From an uncultured Rhodospirillaceae bacterium (GTDB lineage: Bacteria; Pseudomonadota; Alphaproteobacteria; Rhodospirillales; Magnetospirillaceae), in NCBI GenBank assembly GCA_903901915.1, contig CAIUSV010000020.1, positions 1 through 62,882 of the forward strand: a DNA stretch of 62,882 bases. The letters run 5' to 3'. Positions 1 through 11,397 of the stretch are shown in pieces. Below the pieces are notes generated by a model. It had not been told where the DNA came from and searched no databases. It was given only the letters and a program-made list of their open reading frames with translations. A program made the position numbers and the translations under genes. Position 1 is the stretch's first letter; each line of letters begins with the position of its first letter.

Positions 1-1337
1 CTCTTGCGAACAATACGAACCGGAAGGCCGCCCCCGCAGCCACCTTGAGCCGCCCAACCCCACAGCTCACCGCCGTCCCGAAACCTCATACCCCCGCGCA
101 AGCCCATACTGAGAACCGCTGAAGGACATCCACCTTCCTTGGTTTCGCCACACACTCCGCCATAATAAAGGCCGATATACCCATCCCCGGCACCACCATT
201 GGCGATCGAGAAGTTGCGCCAGGCATTATTGACCAGGACGATTTTTCCTTCGGCATCGAGTACGGCGATGTGTTGCGGAACACAGTCGATGAAGGTCCTC
301 AGCCGGTCGCTGGCTTTCCGGGTCAGGGAGACCGACTGTACGGCCATCCAAGCCGAGCCGGCCGTAATCACCAGAAAAATCACCATCACCACCGCCGCCT
401 TGCGCGCCCCTTCCCGCCACTGCTCGAGATAATCGTCGGCCCCCATTCCGACCACGAGGTGAAACGGCACCGCCGACAGTCGGCGATACGAATTTATGCG
501 CTCGACATTGTCGCCGGTCCGATAGACGTGAAACGTCTGCTCCCGGACTCCGGAGGCGATGATATCGGACAGCTCTCTCGAAAAGATCTTGGTGCCGATC
601 TGTTGGGACACCACCCCGGACGCCGGATAACGGGTAATCAACGCGGTGTCGGAATCGCGCAACAGCGCCACGCCATGTGGCCCCAGGGCCAACTCGGACA
701 GGATGGCGGTAAAATGGCTGACCGGAATAGAAGCTGAAACCACACCGGCAAAGCTGCCGTCGGGATGGTTGTAGCGACGGGTGAAGGCAATCAGCCACCC
801 GTTGGTCAATCGCCCGAAGATCGGATTGGTGACGATCACTCCCGCGTCGCTTCGACTGCGATGGATGACAAAGAAGTCGCGGTCGGCGTAGTTGACGCTA
901 CTACCCGGATCGACACCCGGCCCGAATAGCACCTCCCCGGACGCATCGGTGGCGCGAAAGTTGGCCAGTTCCGCCAGCCACTGCCGCCGGTCGCTCAAAA
1001 GGGCATCGACCGCCACCGCGTCGAGACGCCCCTCCCGCCGGAGATCACTCTCCAACTCGTGGACAATCTCGCGCAGCAACAGGTCGATCTTCAGGGCCGA
1101 TTCGCTGATGGTCTGATCCACCAGCAGAGCGATATTCCTGGTGGTAGAGCGAGCCTCCTGCTCGTGCTGCTCTCTGGCCAAATCCAGAGCATACAGCAGC
1201 AGGCTGGCGGCAAACCCATTCACCACCATTACGGCAGCAATCACGAATAGCCGGAGGGATTTGGGGCCATACCACATGAATATAAGACGTCCGCCGCTCG
1301 TATCCCGGGCGGCAACCAATTCCCCGCCCCGCGACAT
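1..1337 (-). CDS. Cache/PAS sensor protein, C-terminal part beyond window edge
   Basis: No stop occurs in this frame from the ATG at 1337 to base 1, so the gene continues outside the window. A second start at 1277, just before the first membrane helix, is equally likely. Visible in order: a membrane helix, a roughly 270-residue periplasmic part with a double-Cache signature (YADRDFFVIHR), a second helix (VMVIFLVITAGSAWMAV), then the start of a PAS domain (IAVLDAEGKIVLVNNAWRNF). The last 60 residues are rich in Gly and Cys and fit PAS poorly, so a frameshift near base 170 is possible. The output domain (kinase, cyclase or receptor) cannot be seen. It is probably a membrane sensor of small ligands. 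Confidence 0.75.
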   Translation of the reverse strand, partial: MSRGGELVAARDTSGGRLIFMWYGPKSLRLFVIAAVMVVNGFAASLLLYALDLAREQHEQEARSTTRNIALLVDQTISESALKIDLLLREIVHELESDLRREGRLDAVAVDALLSDRRQWLAELANFRATDASGEVLFGPGVDPGSSVNYADRDFFVIHRSRSDAGVIVTNPIFGRLTNGWLIAFTRRYNHPDGSFAGVVSASIPVSHFTAILSELALGPHGVALLRDSDTALITRYPASGVVSQQIGTKIFSRELSDIIASGVREQTFHVYRTGDNVERINSYRRLSAVPFHLVVGMGADDYLEQWREGARKAAVVMVIFLVITAGSAWMAVQSVSLTRKASDRLRTFIDCVPQHIAVLDAEGKIVLVNNAWRNFSIANGGAGDGYIGLYYGGVCGETKEGGCPSAVLSMGLRGGMRFRDGGELWGWAAQGGCGGGLPVRIVRK

Positions 1338-1387
1338 ACGTTTAGCCTATGTCACTAGGTGGGCGCATCCCCATTTGAGGACTGAAA

Positions 1388-1422
1388 CCAAATCCCGATG
1401 CGAGAAACTCGTCTGGATTTGG
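1388..1422. repeat. Inverted repeat / hairpin
   Basis: Arms CCAAATCC and GGATTTGG flank an inner CGAG-aaa-CTCG stem, giving an interrupted hairpin. It lies in the 314-bp gap (1338-1651) between the Cache/PAS sensor and the chemoreceptor. No T-run follows on either strand, so it is not a classic Rho-independent terminator. It may be a degenerate terminator or debris linked to the nearby transposase remnant. Besides this hairpin and that remnant I see nothing in the gap. Confidence 0.5.
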
Positions 1423-1553
1423 TTCGGAGCAAGGCGACGCGCGGCTTATGCCGCCGGAGGCAGGGGCTTCGGAGAAATCCGCTTTATCTGAATATGACGC
1501 GCCTGCGTGGCTGGGAAAGCCCGGCTCGCCAAGGTTCTCCACGGCCATTGGAA

Positions 1554-1651
1554 AACCCCGACATCAACCCGATCGAGATGAAGTTCGCCAAACTCAAGAC
1601 TCTCGTCCGAAAGGCCGAGGAACGAACATCGAAATCACATGGAGGCGGCGA
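1554..1651 (+). pseudogene. IS630-family transposase C-terminal remnant
   Basis: The plus strand encodes NPDINPIEMKFAKLKTLVRK and then AEERT, which matches the conserved end of IS630-type transposases (typical form: SPDLNPIE, FAKLK, RKAAERT). After ERT the match continues in another frame from base 1628 as IEITWRRRL, like the usual (V/I)(D/E)ALWRR. This indicates a frameshift. No N-terminal or central catalytic part, and no recognisable terminal inverted repeat, was found. It is a dead fragment abutting the 3' end of the chemoreceptor gene. Confidence 0.7.
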
Positions 1652-3916
1652 TTAAAGGTAATACCCGATCCTGAATCCACCCCAATGACGCCCCTTGACC
1701 GAAATCGGGGAGGAAACGTCGCGCATCATCATGATCTTGTCCCCCCCCAGATTGCGCATATAGGTCTGGAGCAGGTAGGGCTTGCGATTGACGACGGCGG
1801 CCTTGCCGGTGGAATCGTCGAAAATACGGCGATTGCGGCTATGGGCGTTGTTCCAGGCCGCATCCGGCCCCTGGGGTTGCGAATACGCCGGATTGTGCAC
1901 CGGCAGATAGCCGTTGCGATCCGCCGATACCGCGAAGACGATCCTGTCGTGTCCATCGAGCAGGGTATTCTGGGGGCCCGGCAGCAGCTGTTCGGCCAGC
2001 GAGGTGAAGCGCGCCAGATACTGTGCCGGATCGGTGCCGTCGATCCGGCGATAGTCCTCGTCGAAGAGGTCATCAAGGGAGATATCGCCTTTATCCACCG
2101 CTGCCTCGAACAACCGGCCGATATCGGCGGCGCGGCCTTGGGCCAGGGCGATAAAGGGCTTATCGCCCTCGTCCACCTCAGCCACATCCGCCCCATTTCT
2201 ATCGACGCCACTGCTATCGGCATGGGCCTGGGCCAGAATATGCGTGAGGCGGGTCTTCAGGTCCTCGATGGCACCGACGAGTTCCTTGGCGGTGGTGCTG
2301 ACCGACTCGGCCATTCCGCCGCTGGTCGTCGCCTCTTTCTGAACCGCCGCGATGCCGTCATTGACCAGATTGGTCGCGGACGCGGCCATGCCGGCAGCCT
2401 GACTGATTTCGGCCGTGGCCACCGACTGCTCTTCGACCGCCGAGGCGACCGCGGTGGCGATTTCACTGACCTTGGCGATGGTGCCGCCGATTTCGCCGAT
2501 AGCGCCGACAACCTCGTCGGTCGCCTGACGGATGCCGGTGACATAGCCGGCGATCTCGCCGGCGGCAGCGGCGGTCTTGTTGGCCAGTTCTTTGACTTCG
2601 ATCGCCACTACGGCAAATCCCTTACCCGCTTCACCGGCACTGGCCGCCTCGATGTTGGCGTTAAGCGCCAGCAGGTTGGTCTGCCGGGCGATGGTGGAGA
2701 TCAGTCCCAAGACCTCGCCGATCCTGGCGGCGGCGTCGGTCAGCCCCCCCATCTTGCCGTTGGCGCGTTCGACCGCGACCACCGCGTTACCGGAAATCAT
2801 GGTTGATTCCGCGACTTGGCGGGCTATTTCCGAAATAGACGAGGTCAGTTCGCCCGCCGCCGACGCGACGGTATGGACGCTTTCCGACGCCTCGTGCGAG
2901 GCTCCTGCCGCCATCTCGGACTGAGTGTCGACCCGCTCGACCGAATTGTGCATATCCACCGACAGGCCAAGCAGATGACCGCTGCGACCGGTGATCGCCA
3001 TCACCGCGGTTTCGATTTCGTGACTGAGGGCATTGGACAGGCCAAGAACCATGGCGCGCAGACGCTCCTTGCTGGCCTGCTCCTCCACCTCGTGCTCCTG
3101 CGCCAGCCGATCCAGTTCCTCTGCATTGCGTTTGAACACGGCAATGGCGGCGATCATCTCACCGACTTCGTCGCGGCGTTCCTGTTCTGGGATATCGACG
3201 GTCTTGTCGCCTTCCGCCAACCGGGACATCACCCGGGTCACGGTGTTGACACCGATGGCGATTTCACGCCCGACCACCACGATGACCGAGATGGCCGCGC
3301 CATAGGCGGCCGCCATGATGACAAACAGCAGGACAAGCGACTGGCGGGCGTCCTGCTGCGCCCCCTCGAACAGCCCTTGGTTGGCCCGCTTCTGGGCCTC
3401 CGACCAGCCGGCCACCGACCGCTCCACCTTGGCGTAAAGCCGTTCGGCTTGACGCAGCAACGCCATCGCCAGATTGGGGTCGGCATCGACCATGGTTACC
3501 GCCTGTCGTGCCTGCTTGGCATAGGCGGTGGCAGAGGATCGGACCTCGGTCATCAGGAGCTTGCCGGAATCGTCATCTCCCACCGCCATTTCAAGGGCAT
3601 CGAGATCGGCCGGCACCTGCTCGATCAGCCGCACGGTAGCATCGATGGACTCCTTGACCTGCGCCTCACCGACTTCGGCATTCTGCCAGGTGATCGAGCG
3701 ATACAACGCCGCTTGGATACCCACCAGATTGGCCCCCAGGTCGGAAACCATCTGCTGCTTGCGAAGGCCCTGGTGATAGAGGACGTCAAGCGCCCGTTCC
3801 TGGCCGGCGGCCAGCCGCAGGGTAAGGACGCCGAGGGTCAAGGCGGCAGCGACCATCAGCACCGGCGCCACCGCGAGCTTCCATTTCAGCCGCATGTCGC
3901 GGAAATACGCCATCAT
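1652..3916 (-). CDS. Methyl-accepting chemotaxis protein with extra C-terminal domain
   Basis: 754-residue chemoreceptor. Order: helix 12-36, periplasmic four-helix-bundle-type region 37-190, helix 192-216, HAMP 217-268, signalling coiled coil 290-565 with its hairpin tip near 406-440 ([15 protein letters not shown]), and a C-terminal domain of about 160 residues (600-754) ending in [11 protein letters not shown]. That tail occurs in other alphaproteobacterial receptors and looks like a cytoplasmic ligand-binding module; its role is not known to me. The usual EAARAGE at the tip reads EAASAGE here. The gene follows a secreted single-Cache gene by 75 bp on the same strand, suggesting joint sensing. 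Start codons at residues 1, 2 and 8 are all possible. Confidence 0.93.
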   Translation of the reverse strand: MMAYFRDMRLKWKLAVAPVLMVAAALTLGVLTLRLAAGQERALDVLYHQGLRKQQMVSDLGANLVGIQAALYRSITWQNAEVGEAQVKESIDATVRLIEQVPADLDALEMAVGDDDSGKLLMTEVRSSATAYAKQARQAVTMVDADPNLAMALLRQAERLYAKVERSVAGWSEAQKRANQGLFEGAQQDARQSLVLLFVIMAAAYGAAISVIVVVGREIAIGVNTVTRVMSRLAEGDKTVDIPEQERRDEVGEMIAAIAVFKRNAEELDRLAQEHEVEEQASKERLRAMVLGLSNALSHEIETAVMAITGRSGHLLGLSVDMHNSVERVDTQSEMAAGASHEASESVHTVASAAGELTSSISEIARQVAESTMISGNAVVAVERANGKMGGLTDAAARIGEVLGLISTIARQTNLLALNANIEAASAGEAGKGFAVVAIEVKELANKTAAAAGEIAGYVTGIRQATDEVVGAIGEIGGTIAKVSEIATAVASAVEEQSVATAEISQAAGMAASATNLVNDGIAAVQKEATTSGGMAESVSTTAKELVGAIEDLKTRLTHILAQAHADSSGVDRNGADVAEVDEGDKPFIALAQGRAADIGRLFEAAVDKGDISLDDLFDEDYRRIDGTDPAQYLARFTSLAEQLLPGPQNTLLDGHDRIVFAVSADRNGYLPVHNPAYSQPQGPDAAWNNAHSRNRRIFDDSTGKAAVVNRKPYLLQTYMRNLGGDKIMMMRDVSSPISVKGRHWGGFRIGYYL

Positions 3917-3991
3917 TCCCGGTTTCCTCGCCTCTCGCCGCCGCGAGTCTTGCCGGGGCGCCCTCTCACGGACAACCCGGCCCCTGCCCGT

Positions 3992-4465
3992 CTAGTGCTT
4001 ATAGACGCCGCAGCCCAGGAACATCTGGTCGTCGATCTTTTCGACGTAGAAGCTTTTAGCGGCCAACTTCTTGGTAGTCGGGTCGGTGAACTTGTAATCG
4101 ACCCAGCCGCTGCCCTTTGTTTTGATCAGGGCAACCTCTTCCTTGCCGTATTCCTTGCCGTCAAAATCAACGGCATCAAGAACGGAGCTGCCGACAAGTT
4201 TTTGATTATAGGGATGGGCAAGACGGATACCATCGATCGAATAAGGGACGACGTAGAGATCGCGATCAACGAACTGCCCTTTGGGGTTGCTGGCCTCGGC
4301 CAGAAACTTTTCCTTGCCGTTGGCCTTGTAGAAGGCCGCCGCCTTGGCCACCATTGCCTTGGCTTCTTCGGCGGTTCCGAAATCGGCGGCAAATGCCCCC
4401 GAACCAAAGCCCACAATCATCATGGAAATGGATGCGCACAGCATCAGTCGCCGACTGATCGACAT
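3992..4465 (-). CDS. Secreted single-Cache domain protein
   Basis: 157 residues. A signal peptide ends at AFA/AD near residue 26, so the mature protein is periplasmic. The rest fits a single-Cache (sCache_2) fold: a long N-terminal helix (EEAKAMVAKAAAFYKANGKE), then YVVPYSIDG, GSGWVDYKFTDP and a terminal FLGCGVYKH strand. There is no membrane anchor or output domain. It lies 75 bp upstream of a chemoreceptor gene on the same strand, so it may be a soluble ligand-binding partner for it. Such proteins also occur next to histidine kinases. The ligand is unknown; family members bind small organic acids, but nothing here identifies one. Confidence 0.82.
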   Translation of the reverse strand: MSISRRLMLCASISMMIVGFGSGAFAADFGTAEEAKAMVAKAAAFYKANGKEKFLAEASNPKGQFVDRDLYVVPYSIDGIRLAHPYNQKLVGSSVLDAVDFDGKEYGKEEVALIKTKGSGWVDYKFTDPTTKKLAAKSFYVEKIDDQMFLGCGVYKH

Positions 4466-4600
4466 TTGGCGGACCTCCCTGGAATGTTACCGGCCGGCTC
4501 GAACGGACTGTGTAGCCGTTGTCGAACCGCCCCTTCAGTTGTCCGATACGCTACTCCCCCGTCACGCCGCGCGACAACCTGTGGAAATCCGATTCATTTG

Positions 4601-5170
4601 TCAGCGTCCGAATGCCACATCGGCTAGGGCGGCGACGCCCAAAACGGCGAACAACGCGGCGGCAACACCGCGAATCAGGCGCAGGGGCAGCCGGCCGGCC
4701 ATGGCGCCACCGATGAACACCGCCGGCACGTCGGCCACCAGCATACCGATGGTGGTGCCGGCGGTGACGAGGGCTACGTCCCCGAACCTAGCCCCCAGGG
4801 CCACTGTCGCCAATTGCGTCTTGTCTCCGATTTCGACCAGAAAAAATGATACGGCGGTGGCGAGAAACGCCCCGGCCCGTTCCCACATCCTGGGCTGATC
4901 GTCCATCTTATCCGGGATAAGGGTCCAACCCGCCATGGCCAGGAACGAAACCCCGACGGTCCAGCGAAGGGCATCCGCCCCCAACCACTCCGCCACCCAC
5001 ACTCCGAAGCCGGCGGCAACGCCATGGTTGAGTATGGTCGCCACGGCGATACCGGCCACCACCGCCGCCGGCTTTTGAAACCGGGCCGCCAACAGCAGGG
5101 CCAGCAATTGGGTCTTGTCACCGATCTCGGCGATCGCCACCACAGACAGCGAGATCAAGAAGGTTTCCAT
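4601..5170 (-). CDS. GDT1/UPF0016 family cation exporter
   Basis: 189-residue, almost wholly hydrophobic protein with about six membrane helices in two homologous halves. Each half carries the family signature EIGDKTQL (residues 15-22 and 113-120). The GDT1/TMEM165 family exchanges divalent cations, and bacterial members such as MneA export manganese. Substrate here is inferred. It is divergent from a CDF efflux gene across a 164-bp gap, making a two-exporter metal locus. I looked for a yybP-ykoY manganese riboswitch in the leader and did not recognise one. Confidence 0.88.
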   Translation of the reverse strand: METFLISLSVVAIAEIGDKTQLLALLLAARFQKPAAVVAGIAVATILNHGVAAGFGVWVAEWLGADALRWTVGVSFLAMAGWTLIPDKMDDQPRMWERAGAFLATAVSFFLVEIGDKTQLATVALGARFGDVALVTAGTTIGMLVADVPAVFIGGAMAGRLPLRLIRGVAAALFAVLGVAALADVAFGR

Positions 5171-5334
5171 TGCGCCCCACTTTTAGGAATGAGGCCGGAC
5201 CTTAGTCATGCCATGCCATGAATGCAACTCACAAAAGACGCCAACAATGCCTTGCGTTAAAACGATAATTTCACTTTCATCGTGCCGCCGAACCGGGTTA
5301 GCTGTCTGATAGGCAATCAGCAAGGAGTCGGTCC

Positions 5335-6729
5335 ATGCCGGACAACCGCAAATCCAGTGTCGCCCTCGGCTCGGTCTTCGCCAGCGCCGCCATGACGGCG
5401 ATGAAGCTGGTGGTTGGGCTGATGACCGGTAGCCTGGGCGTGTTGTCCGAGGCCGCGCATTCCCTGCTCGACATGGGGGCGGCGGTGCTCACCTGGTTCG
5501 CCGTGCGCATCGGCGACCAGCCACCCGACGAAGGCCACCCCTATGGCCACGGCAAGGTGGAAAGCGTTTCGGCGCTGATCGAGACCGGCCTGCTGTTCGT
5601 CACCGCCGCCTGGATCGTCCACGAGGCGGTGGTGCGCCTGATGGCTGCCACCGTCGAGGTCGAGACCACATGGTGGTCGGTCGGCGTTATCTTGATTTCC
5701 ATCGCCATCGACATCACGCGGTCACGCGCCCTGTACAAGGTGGCGCGTGAGACCGGCAGCCAGGCGCTGGAGGCCGATGCCCTGCATTTCTCCTCCGATA
5801 TCCTCAGTTCGATCGCGGTGCTGGTCGGGCTCGGGCTGGTATGGCTGGGATGGCCCAAGGGCGACGCGGTGGCGGCGCTGGGAGTCGCCGGTTTCGTCTT
5901 ACTTGCCGGCTGGCGCCTGGGCAGCCGTACCATCGACGTGCTGGTGGACGCAGCGCCCCAGGGCCTCGCCGAACGGGTCGAACAGGTGGCGGCGGCGGTG
6001 CCGGGTGTCGCCCGGGTCGAGCGGGTCCGCGCCCGTCCCGCCGGCCCCACCGTATTCGCCGAAGTGGTCATCAAGGTCGGGCGTACCCTGCATTTCGAGC
6101 AGGTCCAGGCCTTGCGCCACGCCGTGGTCGATCGTCTTGGGGCCGAACTGCCCGAGGTTCAGCCGGTGGTTATCGCCGAGTCGCTGGCGATGGACGACGA
6201 AAGCATCACCGAGACGGTACGGGTGCTGGCGGCCGCCCACGGACTTACGATCCATCACCTGGGGGTCACCACCATCGGCGGCCAACCACATCTCAGCTTC
6301 GATATCGAGGTTGACGGAACCTTGTCCATCGCCGCCGCCCATGCCGTCGCTTCCGGGCTGGAGGCCGCGCTGGCGGCCGAGTTGGGCGACGACGTGGTGA
6401 TCGATACCCACATCGACCCTCGCCGGGCCGAACTTTTTTCCGGTTCCCCGCCGGCGGACGAGCGTCTGGCCGATGTCGCCGCTGCGCTGTCGCGTGTCGC
6501 CGCCACCGACGGACTGGTGCAGGTGGTGCATCACCTTGAGGTTCAGGAGCGTGACGACGGGCTTTACGTCTCGTTCCACTGCCTGTTTCCCGACCACGCT
6601 ACGGTCGGCGAGGTGCATCGGGCGACGGTTGGGCTGGAGCATCGCCTGCGTGACGCCATTCCGGGAATCGCCCGGGTGGTGATCCATGCCGAGCCGGCCA
6701 GCGGCGGCGCCGAAGCCCGTCGAGGCTGA
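5335..6729 (+). CDS. Cation diffusion facilitator (CDF) with extended C-terminus
   Basis: 464 residues against about 300 for ordinary CDF proteins. The membrane part (1-205) has the site-A metal motifs HSLLD (H42, D46) in helix 2 and HFSSD (H151, D155) in helix 5, plus HPYGHGKVE (68-76) typical of FieF-like members. HxxxD in both helices suggests zinc, but the other motif resembles the iron/zinc group, so the metal is uncertain. After it come about three alpha/beta repeats (roughly 210-285, 295-370, 385-455) like the CDF cytoplasmic dimerisation domain, where one is usual. The start has AAGGAG eight bases upstream. It is not MamB or MamM, which are shorter. Confidence 0.9.
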   Translation: MPDNRKSSVALGSVFASAAMTAMKLVVGLMTGSLGVLSEAAHSLLDMGAAVLTWFAVRIGDQPPDEGHPYGHGKVESVSALIETGLLFVTAAWIVHEAVVRLMAATVEVETTWWSVGVILISIAIDITRSRALYKVARETGSQALEADALHFSSDILSSIAVLVGLGLVWLGWPKGDAVAALGVAGFVLLAGWRLGSRTIDVLVDAAPQGLAERVEQVAAAVPGVARVERVRARPAGPTVFAEVVIKVGRTLHFEQVQALRHAVVDRLGAELPEVQPVVIAESLAMDDESITETVRVLAAAHGLTIHHLGVTTIGGQPHLSFDIEVDGTLSIAAAHAVASGLEAALAAELGDDVVIDTHIDPRRAELFSGSPPADERLADVAAALSRVAATDGLVQVVHHLEVQERDDGLYVSFHCLFPDHATVGEVHRATVGLEHRLRDAIPGIARVVIHAEPASGGAEARRG

Positions 6730-6802
6730 AGCGACCCTTTATCCGACTCTCGAAACTCTCTAACATCCCGCGCCTGATCAGATGGCCAGGGACACTTTTC
6801 CA

Positions 6803-9646
<2,844 letters not shown>

Positions 9647-9881
9647 CATATTGATTAACAACAAACTATGCCTTATGGGTGCGGTCTTGGGTTAAGACGG
9701 TGACTTAAGTGTTTTTGATGCAATCCTGAGTCTGTTCCGCCGGTAAATTTTTCCTTACTTGAGTCCAACGCGATCGATTGCAGTAAAAGCACTGGACAGT
9801 TGACTCTGTTCTTGAGACATTGATCGTATATCCGTGGTTTAAACACCAGGGATCCGCCCTATGTCCGACGGGAACCGGCCC

Positions 9882-10868
9882 ATGAAGATCGTCCGCCTGA
9901 TTACCGCATTGGCAGCCTTGGCCGCTGTCTCGGCCTGCGCGACGCCCATGCAGGTGGCCGAGGTGCAAGACACCATCGCCGCTCCCGCCCCAACCACCGG
10001 TTCGCCCTTCACCAAGGCGCTGTTCGAGGAATACCGCCAAGCCGCCGGGCACGAGGCGCTGGCCGAGTACGAGTGGCGCCATGCCGTAATCTACGCCCGC
10101 AAGGCCAACCGCGCCGCCGGCGGCGAATTGGTTCAGCCGGAGAATCCCGCCGATTGGGACGGCATTGCCGCCGAATCCCTTCACGATCTCAACGGCGCCC
10201 GCGCGACCCTGATCGACGACTTTGACAAGGGCGCCCGCGAGCGGGTACCGGCCGAAGCGGCCAAGGCCCAGGCCTCGTTCGACTGCTGGGTCGAGGAAGA
10301 GTGGGAGCGCGAGGCGGATGCCGAGTGCAAGAACACCTTCCGCGCCACCGAACCCAAGCTGAAGCCGCCGCCGGCGCCAATCGAACCGGCCGCCGCCCCG
10401 GCGCTGGTTCAGCCCCTGGTGTTGCATTTCGACTTCAACAAGGCCGACATCACCGCCTCGACCATGCAAACTCTGTATGACGCGGCTCCGGCGCTCAAGG
10501 CGGCCAAGCCAGCGGTGATTCGCATTCATGGCTTCACCGATACCGTGGGCGGCAAGCCTTTCAACAAATCCCTGTCCCAACGCCGCGCTCAGGCGGTGGC
10601 CGACCAGCTGAAAAAGCTTGGCATCGAAGCTGCCACGGTCGAAGTCGCCGGCTTCGGCAAGGAAAAGCTGGTTGTACCCACCAAGAACAACGTCAAGGAG
10701 CCGCGCAACCGCCGGGTCGAGGTGACCTGGGAGGCTCCGGGCAAGATTTCTCTGAACACCCCCAGCGACGGAGACATGGCGCCGCCGGCCGTTTCATCGG
10801 CGACGCCCGAGCCGCCGTTCCACTCGGTGTCGGTTGATGCCGGGGCCGGTTCGCCACCGCTGGCGTAG
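9882..10868 (+). CDS. OmpA-family lipoprotein
   Basis: From the ATG at 9882 the N-terminus is a lipoprotein signal with lipobox AVSAC (Cys19), so the protein is likely lipid-anchored. An upstream ATG at 9861 would only add seven residues. Residues 20-165 are helical and charged; a proline-alanine linker follows; residues 175-285 form an OmpA C-terminal peptidoglycan-binding domain (LHFDFNKADIT, GFTDTVGGKPFNKSLSQRRA, NRRVEV). This resembles Pal-type envelope tethers, but the long N-terminal part differs from Pal and the tol genes are absent. The 235-bp leader is AT-richer than its surroundings and probably holds the promoter, though no clean -35/-10 pair was assigned. Confidence 0.88.
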   Translation: MKIVRLITALAALAAVSACATPMQVAEVQDTIAAPAPTTGSPFTKALFEEYRQAAGHEALAEYEWRHAVIYARKANRAAGGELVQPENPADWDGIAAESLHDLNGARATLIDDFDKGARERVPAEAAKAQASFDCWVEEEWEREADAECKNTFRATEPKLKPPPAPIEPAAAPALVQPLVLHFDFNKADITASTMQTLYDAAPALKAAKPAVIRIHGFTDTVGGKPFNKSLSQRRAQAVADQLKKLGIEAATVEVAGFGKEKLVVPTKNNVKEPRNRRVEVTWEAPGKISLNTPSDGDMAPPAVSSATPEPPFHSVSVDAGAGSPPLA

Positions 10869-10945
10869 CCCGGAATTTCGCCGGTGACGGCGGCGGCGCG
10901 ACCGGGCTACAGTGCGGGTTCCCGCAACGCCCTGGAGCCTTTCCC

Positions 10946-11266
10946 ATGCCCTCCGAAATCCGCGCGTCCCACATCCTGCTGATGTACAAGGGCGCCATGC
11001 GCTCCCAGGCCAGCCGCACCAAGGACGAGGCCCGTACCGCCATCTCCGAGATCCTGGAAGAGATCAAGGAAGGCGCCGATTTTGGCCAGATGGCTCGGCA
11101 ATATTCCGACTGCCCCTCCTCCGAGGAAGAGGGCGACCTGGGGCGCTTTCCCAAGGGCGCCATGGTACCGGAATTCGAGGTCGCCGCCTTCGCCCTGGAA
11201 GCGGGCGAGGTCAGTGCGGTAGTGGAAACTCCGTTCGGTTTCCACCTGATCCAGCGGACCGAGTAG
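10946..11266 (+). CDS. Parvulin-type peptidyl-prolyl isomerase, small cytosolic form
   Basis: 106 residues, a single rotamase (PpiC) domain with no signal peptide. Family motifs are clear: ASHILL near the start, FGQMARQYSDCPS, GDLGRFPKGAMVPEFE and the final FGFHLIQ. It resembles E. coli PpiC, which is about the same length and acts alone in the cytosol. A substrate cannot be named. It lies 77 bp after the OmpA-like lipoprotein gene and is followed by a strong hairpin. Confidence 0.95.
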   Translation: MPSEIRASHILLMYKGAMRSQASRTKDEARTAISEILEEIKEGADFGQMARQYSDCPSSEEEGDLGRFPKGAMVPEFEVAAFALEAGEVSAVVETPFGFHLIQRTE

Positions 11267-11305
11267 TACCAGCGTTCGCTAACATCCGCTAAAACCCAAA
11301 TTCAG

Positions 11306-11350
11306 CCATATGGGTGAAAGTGTCTCATTTGGACACGTTCGCCCATATGG
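11306..11350. terminator. Long hairpin between convergent genes
   Basis: Two 19-base arms beginning CCATATGGGTG and ending CGCCCATATGG pair at 17 of 19 positions around a seven-base loop. It sits between the parvulin gene (plus) and the HBM chemoreceptor (minus), where a bidirectional terminator would be expected. No run of T follows either arm, so it may work with Rho or stabilise mRNA ends. Each arm also contains the palindrome CCATATGG. Confidence 0.6.
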
Positions 11351-11397
11351 GTAACTTCCGTCATCAGAAGCTGGGCCGGAGCCCCCTTCAAAGGGCT

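Noticed and set aside
1652-2806. Long plus-strand frame opposite the chemoreceptor (about 450 residues)
   Set aside because: It is the complement of a clear receptor and shows no family pattern beyond the short IS630 piece at its start.
5171-5334. Possible manganese riboswitch (yybP-ykoY) before the GDT1-type gene
   Set aside because: The conserved core bases and stems could not be found.
5335-6729. Magnetosome transporter MamB or MamM
   Set aside because: The protein is far longer, and no other magnetosome genes are in the window.
6730-6802. SOS box before uvrA
   Set aside because: No GTTC-N7-GTTC or similar dyad is present in the gap.
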